Counted from the stretch's first letter, positions 16,054 through 25,943 are shown. The stretch is 64,000 nt of DNA from an uncultured Alphaproteobacteria bacterium (GCA_947627155.1 CANQUX010000002.1:1-64000), one strand, 5' to 3'. The notes: a model not told the origin generated them from the sequence alone. Translations and numbers: made by a program.

Positions 16054-18285
16054 TTAGTTGGTGTGAACTCTTGAGTCCTCAATTGCCGCTGTGATTTCAA
16101 CCTTGCCGGAACGCGGTTTAATCCCGGTAACGCGTGCCAAAGTTCCCCATTTATCTTGAGTTCCAAAGGCAAAATGTGTTCGTTCTGAGTTCGTACCTGT
16201 CTCAATTTCAATGTCCGGCGTTTCTTGCAAGATAACCTCATTTGGCAGTGATCCGGCTATTACCCGGTATGGTCCGGACAGGCTCCCTGTGCGAGTTCTT
16301 AAAGCCAAGTAGTGATTTTGGCCCTTGGTAAACTCAACAGGTTCGGATAGCGTTAAAGTCATGTCATTTTTTGACAGTATTTCACCGCCTGAACCCCAAT
16401 GCGGCATATCGTGCGTGATGGAAATCAAATCCCCATAGCTTGGGATCAGACCTTCCAGTTCGGTTGAAAATGTGACAATACGCCGGCGGTATCGGTTAGC
16501 CAATGCCATATAGATGGCCTCCCGGAGAGCTTGGTTTTTATCGGTACATCCGAAAAGCTCAACAGTTGCCGTCTTATCTGAGGTAGAGCCTTCAAAACTG
16601 CCGGTTACTTCCGAGTTTTTCCACGTTCGATCCGAAAAATACTGAACACAAACGCTGTCTGCTGTATCTTCAGACGGCATAATATATTGAATTGACAAGC
16701 TGTTTTTAACGATGTTTCTCGGCCCGAACAATGCAACCGGTATTGATTTAGGCTCGTCCCGAACAAAACGAACAATACCGCCTTGAATATAGGGAACAGA
16801 ACGTCCGACTTTGCAGGTTCGGGAAAGAGCGTCATAAACCGTCAATTTTGAATCAAAAACGGCATTAAACGTATCGCCTCGCGCACTCCAAATCTGATCC
16901 AGCCGGTACAAACCGTCAAGATCGATGGATTTATCAGTCAGTCTTGCACCATAGTTGGCCTTTAAGATGTCGGCTATTGCCCATGCGATAGAACGTGTGG
17001 CCACATTATTGGTCCAACCACCGGAAGGCGACCAAATCGGCAATTTCCTTGTGACAATGCAGTTAACCATTCGGCTTGAACGTTGCGACAGGTTGTTTGT
17101 AGCTTTCATCTTAATGGCGAGTAAGGTTACATCTCCATAACTCGGATTGGAAACAATAAAGCCCTTGGCTGAAACCCACCGAAGTTCATGTCCGGCACGA
17201 GAAGATGTATCTTTATCATCTAAACGCAAAGCCCGAACTTCATATCGCCCTTGCGCCACTGAATAAGTATACGTCCGGTAAATGCCGTTGATTGTATTTG
17301 CAGAAATTGTTTCAGTTCCAAGCGTAAACCAGTCTCCCAAAGAATTATCTTCATCATCAATCTTCCGAGCATCAATACGCCATTGAACCGATTTTGTGTT
17401 AAGGCCACCACTATCGTTTGCATAATAAAGCCCACGCTGACAGGCAACATCAATTTCCACCTTATCAATAACGCTTTCGGTCGGATTTAAGACAAAAGGT
17501 CCGCATACCTCATCTTTTAGCAGTTCTTGCCCGGCAACTTCAGGCGAAGTCACAACATCATCACGAAAGAGCGTGTTTTGCTCGCCCGGATTGATTATTT
17601 GGTATGTAATCTCTTCAAATGAGTCAATCGGCGTATCTTCAATACGTATTTGTTCAATGTTGTATTCACCTTGTCCGATACAATGGAGTTGATAAACATA
17701 CTGCTCATCATTAGCATATGCATAGTAGGGCTGACTGGCAAAATCCGGATAAATCAAGTGGCGCCCGTAAATAACCGGTATCGGACTGCCAAGTCGGGCC
17801 TGATTACCTTGTGCCTGCAAGGAATAAGTCGGACTTTGCGCAGCAATAGAGCTTGAAGATCCTGAACCGTTAAGTGAAGCCCTTGGTGTGGGAACAAATG
17901 TATTAACCAAAAAGCTCCCGGCCATAGAGACACCGGCCGCCGCAACGCCACCCCAGACAGCACCATAAGCCGCTCCAACAGCACCACCCGTATAAACGGA
18001 AGCAATAATAACGGCGACCGTTAAAACGGCTTGCAACGGATTTGATCCGCCGCCACCGCCACCTTGCGGCAAAGTAATAAGGCAAACCAAAGACTTTGGT
18101 TGAACGGTATCGTTCCAAAACTTCCTGAGGACTGCGGCACCGTCTATCATACATATTGTCGGGCGCGAAAGGTCCACTTTCTGTTCCAGGACCATGTCCC
18201 AAACGGTTTTACCGTCATCAAGGACATTGTTTATCCGTCCCTTATTCGGCTGAAAAGGGTTTGTAATATGTGTAAAGTAAATCAT
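16054..18285 (-). CDS. Tail tip protein, lambda J / TipJ-like central fibre
   Basis: 743 residues. It begins with a short domain, then a glycine run (PQGGGGGGSNPLQ), a hydrophobic stretch (VLTVAVIIASVYTGGAVGAA) as in gpI/J-type proteins, and a long region with RLGSPIPVIYGRHLIYPDFA and WAIADILKANYGARL, typical of TipJ phage tail proteins. It forms the tip that contacts the host. Shorter than lambda J (1132), without an obvious receptor-binding tail; receptor contact may be given to the fibre genes upstream. Adjacent to NlpC/P60, as in lambda K-I-J. Confidence 0.85.
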   Translation of the reverse strand: MIYFTHITNPFQPNKGRINNVLDDGKTVWDMVLEQKVDLSRPTICMIDGAAVLRKFWNDTVQPKSLVCLITLPQGGGGGGSNPLQAVLTVAVIIASVYTGGAVGAAYGAVWGGVAAAGVSMAGSFLVNTFVPTPRASLNGSGSSSSIAAQSPTYSLQAQGNQARLGSPIPVIYGRHLIYPDFASQPYYAYANDEQYVYQLHCIGQGEYNIEQIRIEDTPIDSFEEITYQIINPGEQNTLFRDDVVTSPEVAGQELLKDEVCGPFVLNPTESVIDKVEIDVACQRGLYYANDSGGLNTKSVQWRIDARKIDDEDNSLGDWFTLGTETISANTINGIYRTYTYSVAQGRYEVRALRLDDKDTSSRAGHELRWVSAKGFIVSNPSYGDVTLLAIKMKATNNLSQRSSRMVNCIVTRKLPIWSPSGGWTNNVATRSIAWAIADILKANYGARLTDKSIDLDGLYRLDQIWSARGDTFNAVFDSKLTVYDALSRTCKVGRSVPYIQGGIVRFVRDEPKSIPVALFGPRNIVKNSLSIQYIMPSEDTADSVCVQYFSDRTWKNSEVTGSFEGSTSDKTATVELFGCTDKNQALREAIYMALANRYRRRIVTFSTELEGLIPSYGDLISITHDMPHWGSGGEILSKNDMTLTLSEPVEFTKGQNHYLALRTRTGSLSGPYRVIAGSLPNEVILQETPDIEIETGTNSERTHFAFGTQDKWGTLARVTGIKPRSGKVEITAAIEDSRVHTN

Positions 18286-18690
18286 TTATTTTCCTTTTAC
18301 TCGATAATAGCTGTCTATTTGCCATCCACATAGGCGTAAAGAAGGCAAATCTTGAAAAACAATTCCGGCATCACGGCAGCAATGTAAAACGCCACCGCCA
18401 TCAGCATCTAACCATAAGCCGGCATGAACAGGATGTTTTGACTGGCGAAGCAGAACAACATCGCCGTCTTGCGGCTTTTCAACCTCATTAAATGCCCGGA
18501 ACGCAGGATCCTTTTTGAATGCGATTAAAACACTTCTAAGATTATCCGGATTAACGTTTACCGCCGGCACATCTATACCATATTCATCCTTCAAAATCCA
18601 ACGCACCATACCCCAACAGTCAAAAGCATCAGGACCTTGCGCACCGGCAACCCATGGCAAGCCGATATATTTACAAGCAAAATGTGTCAT
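18286..18690 (-). CDS. NlpC/P60-family tail tip peptidase (lambda K-like)
   Basis: 134 residues with the Cys-His-type active site: Cys in AFDCWGMVRW, His in HPVHAGLWLDAD, and a third polar residue in VLHCC. It cuts peptide stems during DNA entry or acts in tail tip assembly. The stop is followed directly by the tail tip gene; its start overlaps the DUF1833 stop by four bases. Confidence 0.85.
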   Translation of the reverse strand: MTHFACKYIGLPWVAGAQGPDAFDCWGMVRWILKDEYGIDVPAVNVNPDNLRSVLIAFKKDPAFRAFNEVEKPQDGDVVLLRQSKHPVHAGLWLDADGGGVLHCCRDAGIVFQDLPSLRLCGWQIDSYYRVKGK

Positions 18691-19229
18691 CTTGTTAATC
18701 CCGGATATTTTTTAACGGTATAGTTTTCAGACGGAAAGGACTTGTTCCCAATGTCCATCATACGGGCCGTAGCCGTAATTTTATAACAGTCCACATGAAT
18801 ATCAGTAATAACCAAGGTTATGGGCGGATCCATCTGGGGCGTTGTCAGATCATTAGACAGGTACGGCCGATATGTCAGCTCAATCATATCTTGTGTTTCT
18901 ACAGCCCGATCAAGATAGGCAATCATTTCAGTTGAAACGTTATCAATTGTAACTGAAATCTCAGGTGTCGGCGTATTATTGACTGGTGGTAATTCTAAAT
19001 CAAAGGCCATAGCAACAAACTCTACAGCTTCACCGGGATTAAGCGGAGCCGAGTTTTCAAGTGTGCAAATGTGGCTGATATGGTCCCGAACGACACGAAT
19101 GGCACTTGGTTTTCCTTGCTCATCAACAAATGCCGGGTGTCGAAGTTCTAAGGTGTGCAGTAAAATCACATCACTCGGAGCCGAAGCATAGGCTTCCTTT
19201 AGTGCTTCCGAAAGCGTTGTATCGGTCAT
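18687..19229 (-). CDS. DUF1833 family tail protein
   Basis: 180 residues (LHTLELRHPAFVDEQGKPSA, IRVVRDHISHICTLENSAPL, ...). DUF1833 proteins occur in siphovirus tail operons just upstream of NlpC/P60 and tail tip genes, in the place of lambda gpL/M, and probably join the tail tip. No catalytic motif is apparent. Confidence 0.75.
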   Translation of the reverse strand: MTDTTLSEALKEAYASAPSDVILLHTLELRHPAFVDEQGKPSAIRVVRDHISHICTLENSAPLNPGEAVEFVAMAFDLELPPVNNTPTPEISVTIDNVSTEMIAYLDRAVETQDMIELTYRPYLSNDLTTPQMDPPITLVITDIHVDCYKITATARMMDIGNKSFPSENYTVKKYPGLTR

Positions 19230-19239
19230 TTTGAATATC

Positions 19240-20250
19240 CTATATGTAAAATAATTTTAATATTTGCTCGGTGCTTTCTTTGAAATAATAGCTTCCGGTC
19301 GGTCCGTTCAAAACAAATTCATATGTGGTAAAATCTTTTGTTTTATAAAGTTTTGAAGTTTCTAATAAGGCTGATTCACTGGATAAAACCAAAAAATCAT
19401 CACCATAGCGAATACAACCATAAACCACACCGGCATCAGGCTTATTTTGTTTAACAAAATTTCCACCGGGTGTTAAACACACATAAAAGTCACCTGCAGA
19501 GAGAGCGGCAAAATCTTCTCCGCGCGACACAAAAGATATCTTTTTATTTATACTGAAAACATCTTCCCATGCATTGTTTTTAAAACGAAATAAATGTTCT
19601 GAAGTATTGCCTCCCTGACCTACGGTAGTAACATACAATTCATTTTGAGTTTCCACCACGCGCGGAGCATAAGAAGCAACTATGACGCCGCCCGGTAAAG
19701 AAATATTTTGCCAGGCATCAACAGCGGGTGTGGAAGTGCATTTTTTCCCTGTGCAAGCAATACCTGAAATCCAAAACGTTCCATTAACATAGCAAAATTC
19801 AGTAATGGGATATTTTTCACAGAGTAAATCACTCCATGAATTTGTTTCAAGGGTATATTTTCTTATTGAGGCATCATCGGCAGACATTGCAGCGCCAGTA
19901 GCACGGGATGCAAAAAATAATTCATCATGAGCGACAATAAAATTGGCAAAAGAGGTTACTAATCCGCCCATATTCTCTCCACTGAACAGATTTGTTCTGT
20001 TGAGTACCTTTGTTTGAATTTTATTGTTTGAAACGACGTATTCACTTAATTGTAATACATTGGTATCACTTGTGTCAAAACAAGCACCGATGATTTTATT
20101 TTTGTAAAAAGTATTAGCAACCGGAATTCTATCACCCTCAATTTTTGTTTTCTTGTCCAAATCATAAAGAGAACCAAACATATATAAATAGGCTTTTCCC
20201 TTGCTTTTTTCAGGCGTACCAAACGGTTGAAAAGGTGTTCTGAGTGTCAT
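19240..20250 (-). CDS. Putative receptor-binding or fibre-tip protein, beta-propeller-like
   Basis: 336 residues from ATG 20250, which overlaps the preceding stop as ATGA; the track start 20280 has no ribosome site. The sequence is a series of beta strands with recurrent aromatic and Gly turns (GSLYDLDKKTKI, FFASRATGAAM, NELYVTTVGQGGN, FRFKNNAWEDVF, DDFLVLSSES), suggesting a six- or seven-bladed propeller. It is last in a run of tail-fibre genes, so a host-receptor or glycan binding role is likely. No family recognised. Confidence 0.5.
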   Translation of the reverse strand: MTLRTPFQPFGTPEKSKGKAYLYMFGSLYDLDKKTKIEGDRIPVANTFYKNKIIGACFDTSDTNVLQLSEYVVSNNKIQTKVLNRTNLFSGENMGGLVTSFANFIVAHDELFFASRATGAAMSADDASIRKYTLETNSWSDLLCEKYPITEFCYVNGTFWISGIACTGKKCTSTPAVDAWQNISLPGGVIVASYAPRVVETQNELYVTTVGQGGNTSEHLFRFKNNAWEDVFSINKKISFVSRGEDFAALSAGDFYVCLTPGGNFVKQNKPDAGVVYGCIRYGDDFLVLSSESALLETSKLYKTKDFTTYEFVLNGPTGSYYFKESTEQILKLFYI

Positions 20251-20849
20251 GCAAAAACTCCTTGTAAGTTTCCGAGCCATGTTTGACCGGCATTAAAACT
20301 TCTAAATGCAAATAAATATTTTTGAGCCGTAGTCGTTGAGGGAACCGTTGATCCTAACCACGATACTGTTGAGGGAAATTTTAAAGTTAAATTAGCGGCA
20401 GATAATGATAAGAATAATTCAAAAGTAATCACTTGATTCTTTTTGCTTAAGCTGTTCAGATTAAAAGTAAAAGTTGTATTTTGCGAGACGGTTTTTTGAT
20501 AAATGGTTGTTTCGTCTTTTAAAATAACATCCGTTCCGGATATATCGGCTTTTGCTTGATATATTGAATAAACTTGTGTTTGTAATTCAGTTTTTGTTGC
20601 ATACGTTGAAGCAATATTATTACCGTTTGCGTCTGCTGTTGCTTTAGCCGCTGTTCCGGTCTTATCCAACTTGTTATTAAGGGCGGTATAAACCGCCCCT
20701 GATGTAATTGCATTGTTTGATCCGGCAATTGGACTTGAATCCAATTTTACCTTTCCGGCTGTTGAGGTGGAAGCAGTCGGAATATTATCGGTATAAGGAT
20801 ACAAATAATCGCCGCTTTTATTTTTGAGTTTTACTTTTCTGGTTGCCAT
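20247..20849 (-). CDS. Tail fibre protein with shared N-terminal adaptor module
   Basis: 200 residues. Residues 1-30 (RKVKLKNKSGDYLYPYTDN) and the repeat KLDKTGTAAKATADANGNNI are shared with the next two upstream genes. The C-terminal half (TFTFNLNSLSKKNQVITFEL...) is a distinct beta-rich domain. The modular structure fits a short trimeric fibre with an exchangeable tip. Its end overlaps the propeller-like gene start. Confidence 0.65.
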   Translation of the reverse strand: MATRKVKLKNKSGDYLYPYTDNIPTASTSTAGKVKLDSSPIAGSNNAITSGAVYTALNNKLDKTGTAAKATADANGNNIASTYATKTELQTQVYSIYQAKADISGTDVILKDETTIYQKTVSQNTTFTFNLNSLSKKNQVITFELFLSLSAANLTLKFPSTVSWLGSTVPSTTTAQKYLFAFRSFNAGQTWLGNLQGVFA

Positions 20850-21830
20850 GGTTTTCTCCTTTAAGCCATTTCTTCATAGGAAATAATATCTGCCAATTTG
20901 GCATACGTTGAAGCAATATTATTGCCGTTTGCATCGGCCGTCGCTTTGGCCGCCGTAGCGGCTTTATCTAACTTGTTTGCCAATTCTGTTTTTGTGGCAT
21001 AGGTTGAACTTGCAGTCTCTTCCGTTAAAGCTCCGACATCCGCAGCCGTTAAGGTAATATCTCCGGAAAGAGCTTTGCCGTTTACTTTTCGCGTTGTCGG
21101 GACATAGTCGTTTAAATCAACTTTTTGTGTTTCCAAAGCCGCTACTTTATAATAGCCGACTTGAATTGTTCCCGTACCGCTTAATGCCGATACAATGGCT
21201 TCGTCCGTTGAATATTCATAAGAATTTGATGTTTCTTCAACCGAGTAAATCCATAAATCCGGAACACCTAAAACAGTAATATAAATATTATCGCCAATTT
21301 TAAAATCGCTGTTGTTCGCTCCATTCACAGCCGTTATCATTGCTTCATAAGAGGCATAACTTACTGCCCGAGATTTACCATCGGCAATGCTTTTAGCAGT
21401 ATTGGCTGTAGTTTCCACTGCAGACAATTCTGTTTTGGTGGCATAAGTGGTTGTAATTGTGTTGCCACTTGCGTCAGCCGTTGCTTTTGCTGCCGTTCCG
21501 GTCTTATCCAGTTTATTGTCCAATGCCGCTTTAACCGTTCCCGATGTTAATACTTTATTCGATTCAGCGGTCGGTGTTTCTTCCAGCTGCACCAAGCCTT
21601 TGGATGAGGTTGAGGCGTCAGGCACGTTAGTGGTGTAAGGCTCCAAATAATCTCCGGTCGCATTTTTGAGTTTAATTCTTTTATTTGCCATGTTTAATTT
21701 CCTTTCTTAATGTTAATCTTCGTATTCAAATGTGAGAATATCACTTAATTTTGCATACGTTTGGTTGATAATATTGCCTTCAGCATCAGCAGTTGCCTTG
21801 GCAGCGGTATCAGTCTTTCCCAATTTATCT
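20590..21830 (-). repeat. Four copies of a fibre module (DKxxTAAKATADAxGNxI...TYA) across three genes
   Basis: Copies at about 20595-20690, 20900-20975, 21435-21520 and 21755-21830 share DNA such as CATACGTTGAAGCAATATTA and the encoded AAKATADANGNN block. They look like products of duplication and recombination inside the fibre locus. Confidence 0.75.
20861..21691 (-). CDS. Tail fibre protein, paralogue
   Basis: 276 residues. Same N-terminus (RIKLKNATGDYLEPYTTNVP) and two copies of the KLDKTGTAAKATADA-type repeat, with an inserted beta domain (ISVASYEAM-like YASYEAMITAVNGANN) and a VNGKALSGDITLTAADVGAL motif that is common in phage tail fibres. It ends in ISYEEMA, like its neighbours' endings. 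Probably a fibre shaft. Confidence 0.7.
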   Translation of the reverse strand: MANKRIKLKNATGDYLEPYTTNVPDASTSSKGLVQLEETPTAESNKVLTSGTVKAALDNKLDKTGTAAKATADASGNTITTTYATKTELSAVETTANTAKSIADGKSRAVSYASYEAMITAVNGANNSDFKIGDNIYITVLGVPDLWIYSVEETSNSYEYSTDEAIVSALSGTGTIQVGYYKVAALETQKVDLNDYVPTTRKVNGKALSGDITLTAADVGALTEETASSTYATKTELANKLDKAATAAKATADANGNNIASTYAKLADIISYEEMA

Positions 21831-21946
21831 TTCAGTGCATTAAAGACGGCTTCGGAAGAGATAACATTGGAACTGCCTGATTTCGGTATGGAATCAAAAC
21901 TTTCATTTGAAAATCTTGATGCCGGAATTTTACTGGTATCGGTCAT
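21713..21946 (-). CDS. Small tail fibre-like protein, shortened paralogue
   Basis: 77 residues, containing DKLGKTDTAAKATADAEGNI and ending TYAKLSDILTFEYED, the same module as the two larger fibre genes but without their N-terminal adaptor. Could be a degraded duplicate or an assembly partner. Ribosome site GGAGATGCC precedes it. Confidence 0.6.
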   Translation of the reverse strand: MTDTSKIPASRFSNESFDSIPKSGSSNVISSEAVFNALKDKLGKTDTAAKATADAEGNIINQTYAKLSDILTFEYED

Positions 21947-21957
21947 ATGGCATCTCC

Positions 21958-22800
21958 TTACATTTCTTCATAAACAACGCAATCAATCATGCCGGTCATA
22001 GATTGCAGGGCAAAAAGGCACTTAACACTCCATCGCTCACCGCTTGCCAAAGGATTTGCCAAAACAACAGATTGTCCGTTACTTGATATTCCGTAAGTTT
22101 CCGGAAGTAATGCTGTGTTTTCTATAATAACAGTCAGAATTTGGTCTGTATTTGTAATTGCTTCTGCAAGGTTTAATGGAAGAACTGTCTGATTGGCGGT
22201 AGCAATGCCGGTAACCGTTATTGGAAAACTTCCGATCGTTGCCTGTTGGGCCATTTCAACCCAAGTCTGACAGGAATGTATTCCGCCTTGAGTTTGAACT
22301 TCTGTATCACTTCCTTCCGCCCAAATTTTGGCTTTATCAACTTCAGCCTTAGCATTTTGAACTTCTGCCTGTGCATGAACGACTTCCGCATGAGCGTTCT
22401 GAGCCGCTTGTTTGGCATTTTCAACTTCTGTTTGAGCCTTGGTAACCTCAGCTTTTGCCTTACTGACCTCATTTTTTGCATTTTGAACCTCGGTTTTTGC
22501 ATTCTGAACTTCCGTTTTGGCATTCTGTACTTCGTCTTTGGCGTTTTGAACCTCTGCTTGCGCTTGTGTCAGTGAATTAGCAGCCTCATTTGCCGCCGCT
22601 TGTGCCATATTGACAAGACTTGATGCTTGTCCGTAAAGCTCATTGCGTATATCTTTTAGTGCCTTAGCGACTGTCGGAACATTTCCATTTTCAGTTATAA
22701 CTGTTGCACTGTCAGGGCCATGCACCATATCGTGAAATAATGAGGAATCGGTTTCTGTCCTTTCAATTGCTGTTTCCAGCCTTTCTTGCATATTTGGCAT
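21958..22800 (-). CDS. Coiled-coil tail fibre / baseplate spacer
   Basis: 280 residues. An N-terminal helical part (MQERLETAIERTETDSSLFH) is followed by a long, strictly repeated heptad array of AEVQNAK / TEVQNAK units (about residues 80-160) and then a beta C-terminus ending in YEEM. The array would form a trimeric stalk of about 12 nm. The alanine and Asn rich heptads resemble other phage fibre stalks. The DNA is also repetitive (GCATTTTGAACTTC units), so copy number may vary by slippage. Confidence 0.7.
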   Translation of the reverse strand: MPNMQERLETAIERTETDSSLFHDMVHGPDSATVITENGNVPTVAKALKDIRNELYGQASSLVNMAQAAANEAANSLTQAQAEVQNAKDEVQNAKTEVQNAKTEVQNAKNEVSKAKAEVTKAQTEVENAKQAAQNAHAEVVHAQAEVQNAKAEVDKAKIWAEGSDTEVQTQGGIHSCQTWVEMAQQATIGSFPITVTGIATANQTVLPLNLAEAITNTDQILTVIIENTALLPETYGISSNGQSVVLANPLASGERWSVKCLFALQSMTGMIDCVVYEEM

Positions 22801-22813
22801 TTTGTGTCCTTTC

Positions 22814-23290
22814 TTAATTTAAGTTGATTGGAAGCATTCGATGAACCAAAATGTGAAGCCGGTCACACGTTTTCATCAGTTTGTTGTAGTCCGAATCCAT
22901 AACGATTGCCATGGCATCTTCGGTTAATGTCGGTCTGTCACGAATTTCAAGTTCTGAGGTAATTTCCCAAAGATAACCATTCAGAAGTTTTGCCTCAAAT
23001 TGTTGTGTGAACCGAGCTTCCTGACTACTCAGTCCCATGCCTCCGAGAAGTGTGATAAAGAACCATTCGCCACCTTCTTTTGCATGGTATTTATACCATG
23101 CTTCAAATATGCAAAATTGGTCCGGATTCATCAGCCAGCGCACAGAAATCCTAGACGGTGTCTGCGTATATCGCCGTCTTTGACGTGCCGGACCGGCTTC
23201 CATATCTGTCCGAATAATGGCTTCACCCGGTTTGATAGAGTAATTGTCAACGGTCGGATAGGGCAAATGTTGTGGAAAATAAACGCTCAT
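22814..23290 (-). CDS. Tail protein between tape measure and fibres
   Basis: 158 residues (PHLPYPTVDNYSIKPG-like start, RISVRWLMNPDQFCIFEAWY, GGEWFFITLL). Conserved position just after the tape measure gene, as lambda gpM/DUF-type minor tail proteins. Its start overlaps the tape measure stop by four bases. Function is structural by context; no active site. Confidence 0.65.
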   Translation of the reverse strand: MSVYFPQHLPYPTVDNYSIKPGEAIIRTDMEAGPARQRRRYTQTPSRISVRWLMNPDQFCIFEAWYKYHAKEGGEWFFITLLGGMGLSSQEARFTQQFEAKLLNGYLWEITSELEIRDRPTLTEDAMAIVMDSDYNKLMKTCDRLHILVHRMLPINLN

Positions 23291-25932
23291 CTGTAACTCC
23301 CATAAGCCGGATTTAACGCATACCTTTGTTCCAAAATCGGCGATAAACCCTCACCTTTACTGATGTTTTTACCGATTACACCTTCAATCTGCTCAACAAT
23401 GATATCCAGATTAATATTGCCGTTCATGTCGCGTGTCGGGTTTGCCGTTGTCCTTGTGCCTGAGGCCTTATTGACCACATTCACATTGACGTAAACCGGC
23501 GGTTTTGAATTGAGTTCTGCGCCCAGTGCTTTCATTTGTCCCGGCGTGAATACCGTTTCGCCTTTTTTCGCGATAATCGGAATCTCGCCGCCGACCAAAC
23601 CTCCGGTATGAAAACGGGGAGCATTTTCAAAAACACTTGGACTAACAGCCTTAACTGATAAAGAATCCGTACCAATAACACCTCCTGTATGCGCTGTCGG
23701 AATGCCGAAGTAGCCCATAATACCGCCCATAAGCGGTTGTATCACGGCATATTGCATAGCCATTCGGACCATTCCCTCGACAACTGAGTTAACAAAATCT
23801 CCAAAGTTCGCTTTACCGGTCATGACAAAGTTTGTCAGCGTATCTTCCATTGATTTGAAAGAATTCTTAATCAAACTTTCGGTCATGGAAGCCATGTCCG
23901 AAGCATCGTTATAAACGCTTTTCATTCCTCGGGTTAAACCGTCTTTCCAATCTGTTGAACTTTGAAGAGCGGCTTCGCCTGCTTTTTTAACCATATCGTC
24001 ATAAACCCGGTTTACATCATTTTTAAAATCCTCATAGCCGGCTTTGGTTTTATCCAGGTTTTGAAGGGCATCATCACGCCATTTGGCCGCTTTTTGCATG
24101 GCCTGATCATAAGGATCCTGCAATTCAAAAACCTTTTGTTTGATGTCCTCAATAGTCTTTTCATAAGCTGATGTGTCAGTTTTTGGCACGACAGGCAGTT
24201 TCGGAACTGCCGGCTTTTCTTCTTTCGGCCTGAGTTCCGGGTTTTGAATGTATTTCAACTCATCACGCGCCTTTTGTGCATCTATCTCAGCTGCTTTCAA
24301 AAGCAAAAGTTTTTCTTGTATTTTATCAGCTTGTGGTTTGAAATCCGGATATTCTGATGCCAAGTTCCAAATCTCGCGCTCATATTCCTCCAAGTTGTAT
24401 TTTGACTGCGAAAGAATATCGGCCAGATCATTTGCAAAAATCTCGTATTCTTTCAAAAACATATTTGGCATATGGCGTTGAAAGAACGAAATTCCCCCGG
24501 TATCTTTTAATTCTTCCTTCAGGTCCTTAATGTTCTTTTCTGCCACCTTTAATTTATACGACCATTCGGCAACAGCTTGATTCTTGCTTTGAGCGGTAAC
24601 GAGGTTATTTGTTTCTTTGACTGTTTCGGCCATTTGTTCCTTCAGTTTTGCTAAGGTTTCCGAGTGATCATTTGCCGCCCGTTTTGCCACATTATGACTA
24701 TCTATCAATTTATAAAGGCCATAGACAACCAACATAACAAGCCCGGCCGGGCCACCAAGCAGAGCCATAATACCTTTCAAAAGTCCGACCGCACCGGCAA
24801 GAACCTTTGCCGCTACCGCGGTTGCGTACATCTGCACAGCGGCCACCTTGGAAACTTGCCACATCATTTTAAGGCCGAGTGTAGCAGAGGCTCCGGCTGT
24901 TCCAGTTCCCATAAGAGCGACATTCAGCGCATAAACGCTTGCTTTTAAGAGGTCAATTCCTTTTGTAATCAGGCTTGCACCCAAACGGACAGTTAAGAGC
25001 GTGATGATCGGCTCAATGTATTGGGCTAATGTAAAGAACGCTTTACTTGCCACGTTGACAGCAACTGCCAAGGTTTGGCCGATGGCTTTTGCCGCTTCAC
25101 CTGATCCGTCCAGCAATTCATTGAACTGCAAAAATGCCTCTTTCAGAGCTTTGTTCAGACCGTTTTCACCAACTGATCGGACTAATTTACTGATAGCATC
25201 TTCAATGTTGGACATGGCACCGCCCATGGTGTCCATTTGTTCCCTCATCGCGCCGCCAAAGTTCACAAGTCCGATAGATTTTAAGTAGGCTTCAATTTCT
25301 TGCGCACTTTTACCAACACTTGTTGTAATACCTTGGAAAGTGAACAGGACTTTGTCACCCTCGACCTGCGTTTGAATACCAAAGGTCCGGAGCGACTTAA
25401 AATTCAGCATCACCGCTGAAGAAACGGCATTTGTAAAATCCATGATATTCTTAGAAAAGGCAGAAGCGGTATTTCCGTATGAGGTTAAGGCCTCAGATGT
25501 GGCATCAAGGCCCAACGCCTTTAACCGAATAAAGGCCTCAATAATCTCTTCCAACTGATATGGCGTATCCAACGCAAACTGTTCAATCATAGAAAAAGCC
25601 TCTTGTGCGCCCTTGGCCGAACCGGTCACCGTTTTTAAGGATCCGATTAAGCTTTCAAACTCTTTGTTTGTCTGCACAATACCCTTAAATACCGAAGTCA
25701 GACTGCGTAATCCAAGGTATGCTCCGACCAATGATGCCGCCTGTTTCAGGGTATTATTAAAGGCCTTGGCTGTATTATCCAAGACTTTTAAGTTATCATT
25801 TGCAGGTGTGATGACATGAGTTATCCGCTGAAAGGCCTTCTGTCCGTCTGAGCCGATATTCTTGAACTCTTGTCGGACCTTATCGCCCCCCACCGCTTCA
25901 AGCCTGATTGAAAGTTTCTTTGCCGTATTCAT
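23287..25932 (-). CDS. Tail tape measure protein
   Basis: 881 residues, the longest tail gene. N-terminal alpha-helical part (RLEAVGGDKVRQEFKNIGSD) leads into the tape-measure core (FESLIGSLKTVTGSAKGAQE, DTPYQLEEIIEAF), central hydrophobic helices around 330-410 (VAAKVLAGAVGLLKGIMALL), and a C-terminal lambda-H-like region (FGDFVNSVVEGMVRMAMQY). It sets tail length and is ejected with DNA. At about 1.5 angstroms per residue, the tail should be near 130 nm. Confidence 0.9.
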   Translation of the reverse strand: MNTAKKLSIRLEAVGGDKVRQEFKNIGSDGQKAFQRITHVITPANDNLKVLDNTAKAFNNTLKQAASLVGAYLGLRSLTSVFKGIVQTNKEFESLIGSLKTVTGSAKGAQEAFSMIEQFALDTPYQLEEIIEAFIRLKALGLDATSEALTSYGNTASAFSKNIMDFTNAVSSAVMLNFKSLRTFGIQTQVEGDKVLFTFQGITTSVGKSAQEIEAYLKSIGLVNFGGAMREQMDTMGGAMSNIEDAISKLVRSVGENGLNKALKEAFLQFNELLDGSGEAAKAIGQTLAVAVNVASKAFFTLAQYIEPIITLLTVRLGASLITKGIDLLKASVYALNVALMGTGTAGASATLGLKMMWQVSKVAAVQMYATAVAAKVLAGAVGLLKGIMALLGGPAGLVMLVVYGLYKLIDSHNVAKRAANDHSETLAKLKEQMAETVKETNNLVTAQSKNQAVAEWSYKLKVAEKNIKDLKEELKDTGGISFFQRHMPNMFLKEYEIFANDLADILSQSKYNLEEYEREIWNLASEYPDFKPQADKIQEKLLLLKAAEIDAQKARDELKYIQNPELRPKEEKPAVPKLPVVPKTDTSAYEKTIEDIKQKVFELQDPYDQAMQKAAKWRDDALQNLDKTKAGYEDFKNDVNRVYDDMVKKAGEAALQSSTDWKDGLTRGMKSVYNDASDMASMTESLIKNSFKSMEDTLTNFVMTGKANFGDFVNSVVEGMVRMAMQYAVIQPLMGGIMGYFGIPTAHTGGVIGTDSLSVKAVSPSVFENAPRFHTGGLVGGEIPIIAKKGETVFTPGQMKALGAELNSKPPVYVNVNVVNKASGTRTTANPTRDMNGNINLDIIVEQIEGVIGKNISKGEGLSPILEQRYALNPAYGSYR

Positions 25933-25943
25933 TCTTTATTCCA

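Noticed and set aside
22218-22575. ORFs of 101 and 109 codons over the coiled-coil fibre gene
   Set aside because: They are alternative-frame readings of the repetitive AEVQNAK heptad DNA, with matching repeat periodicity.
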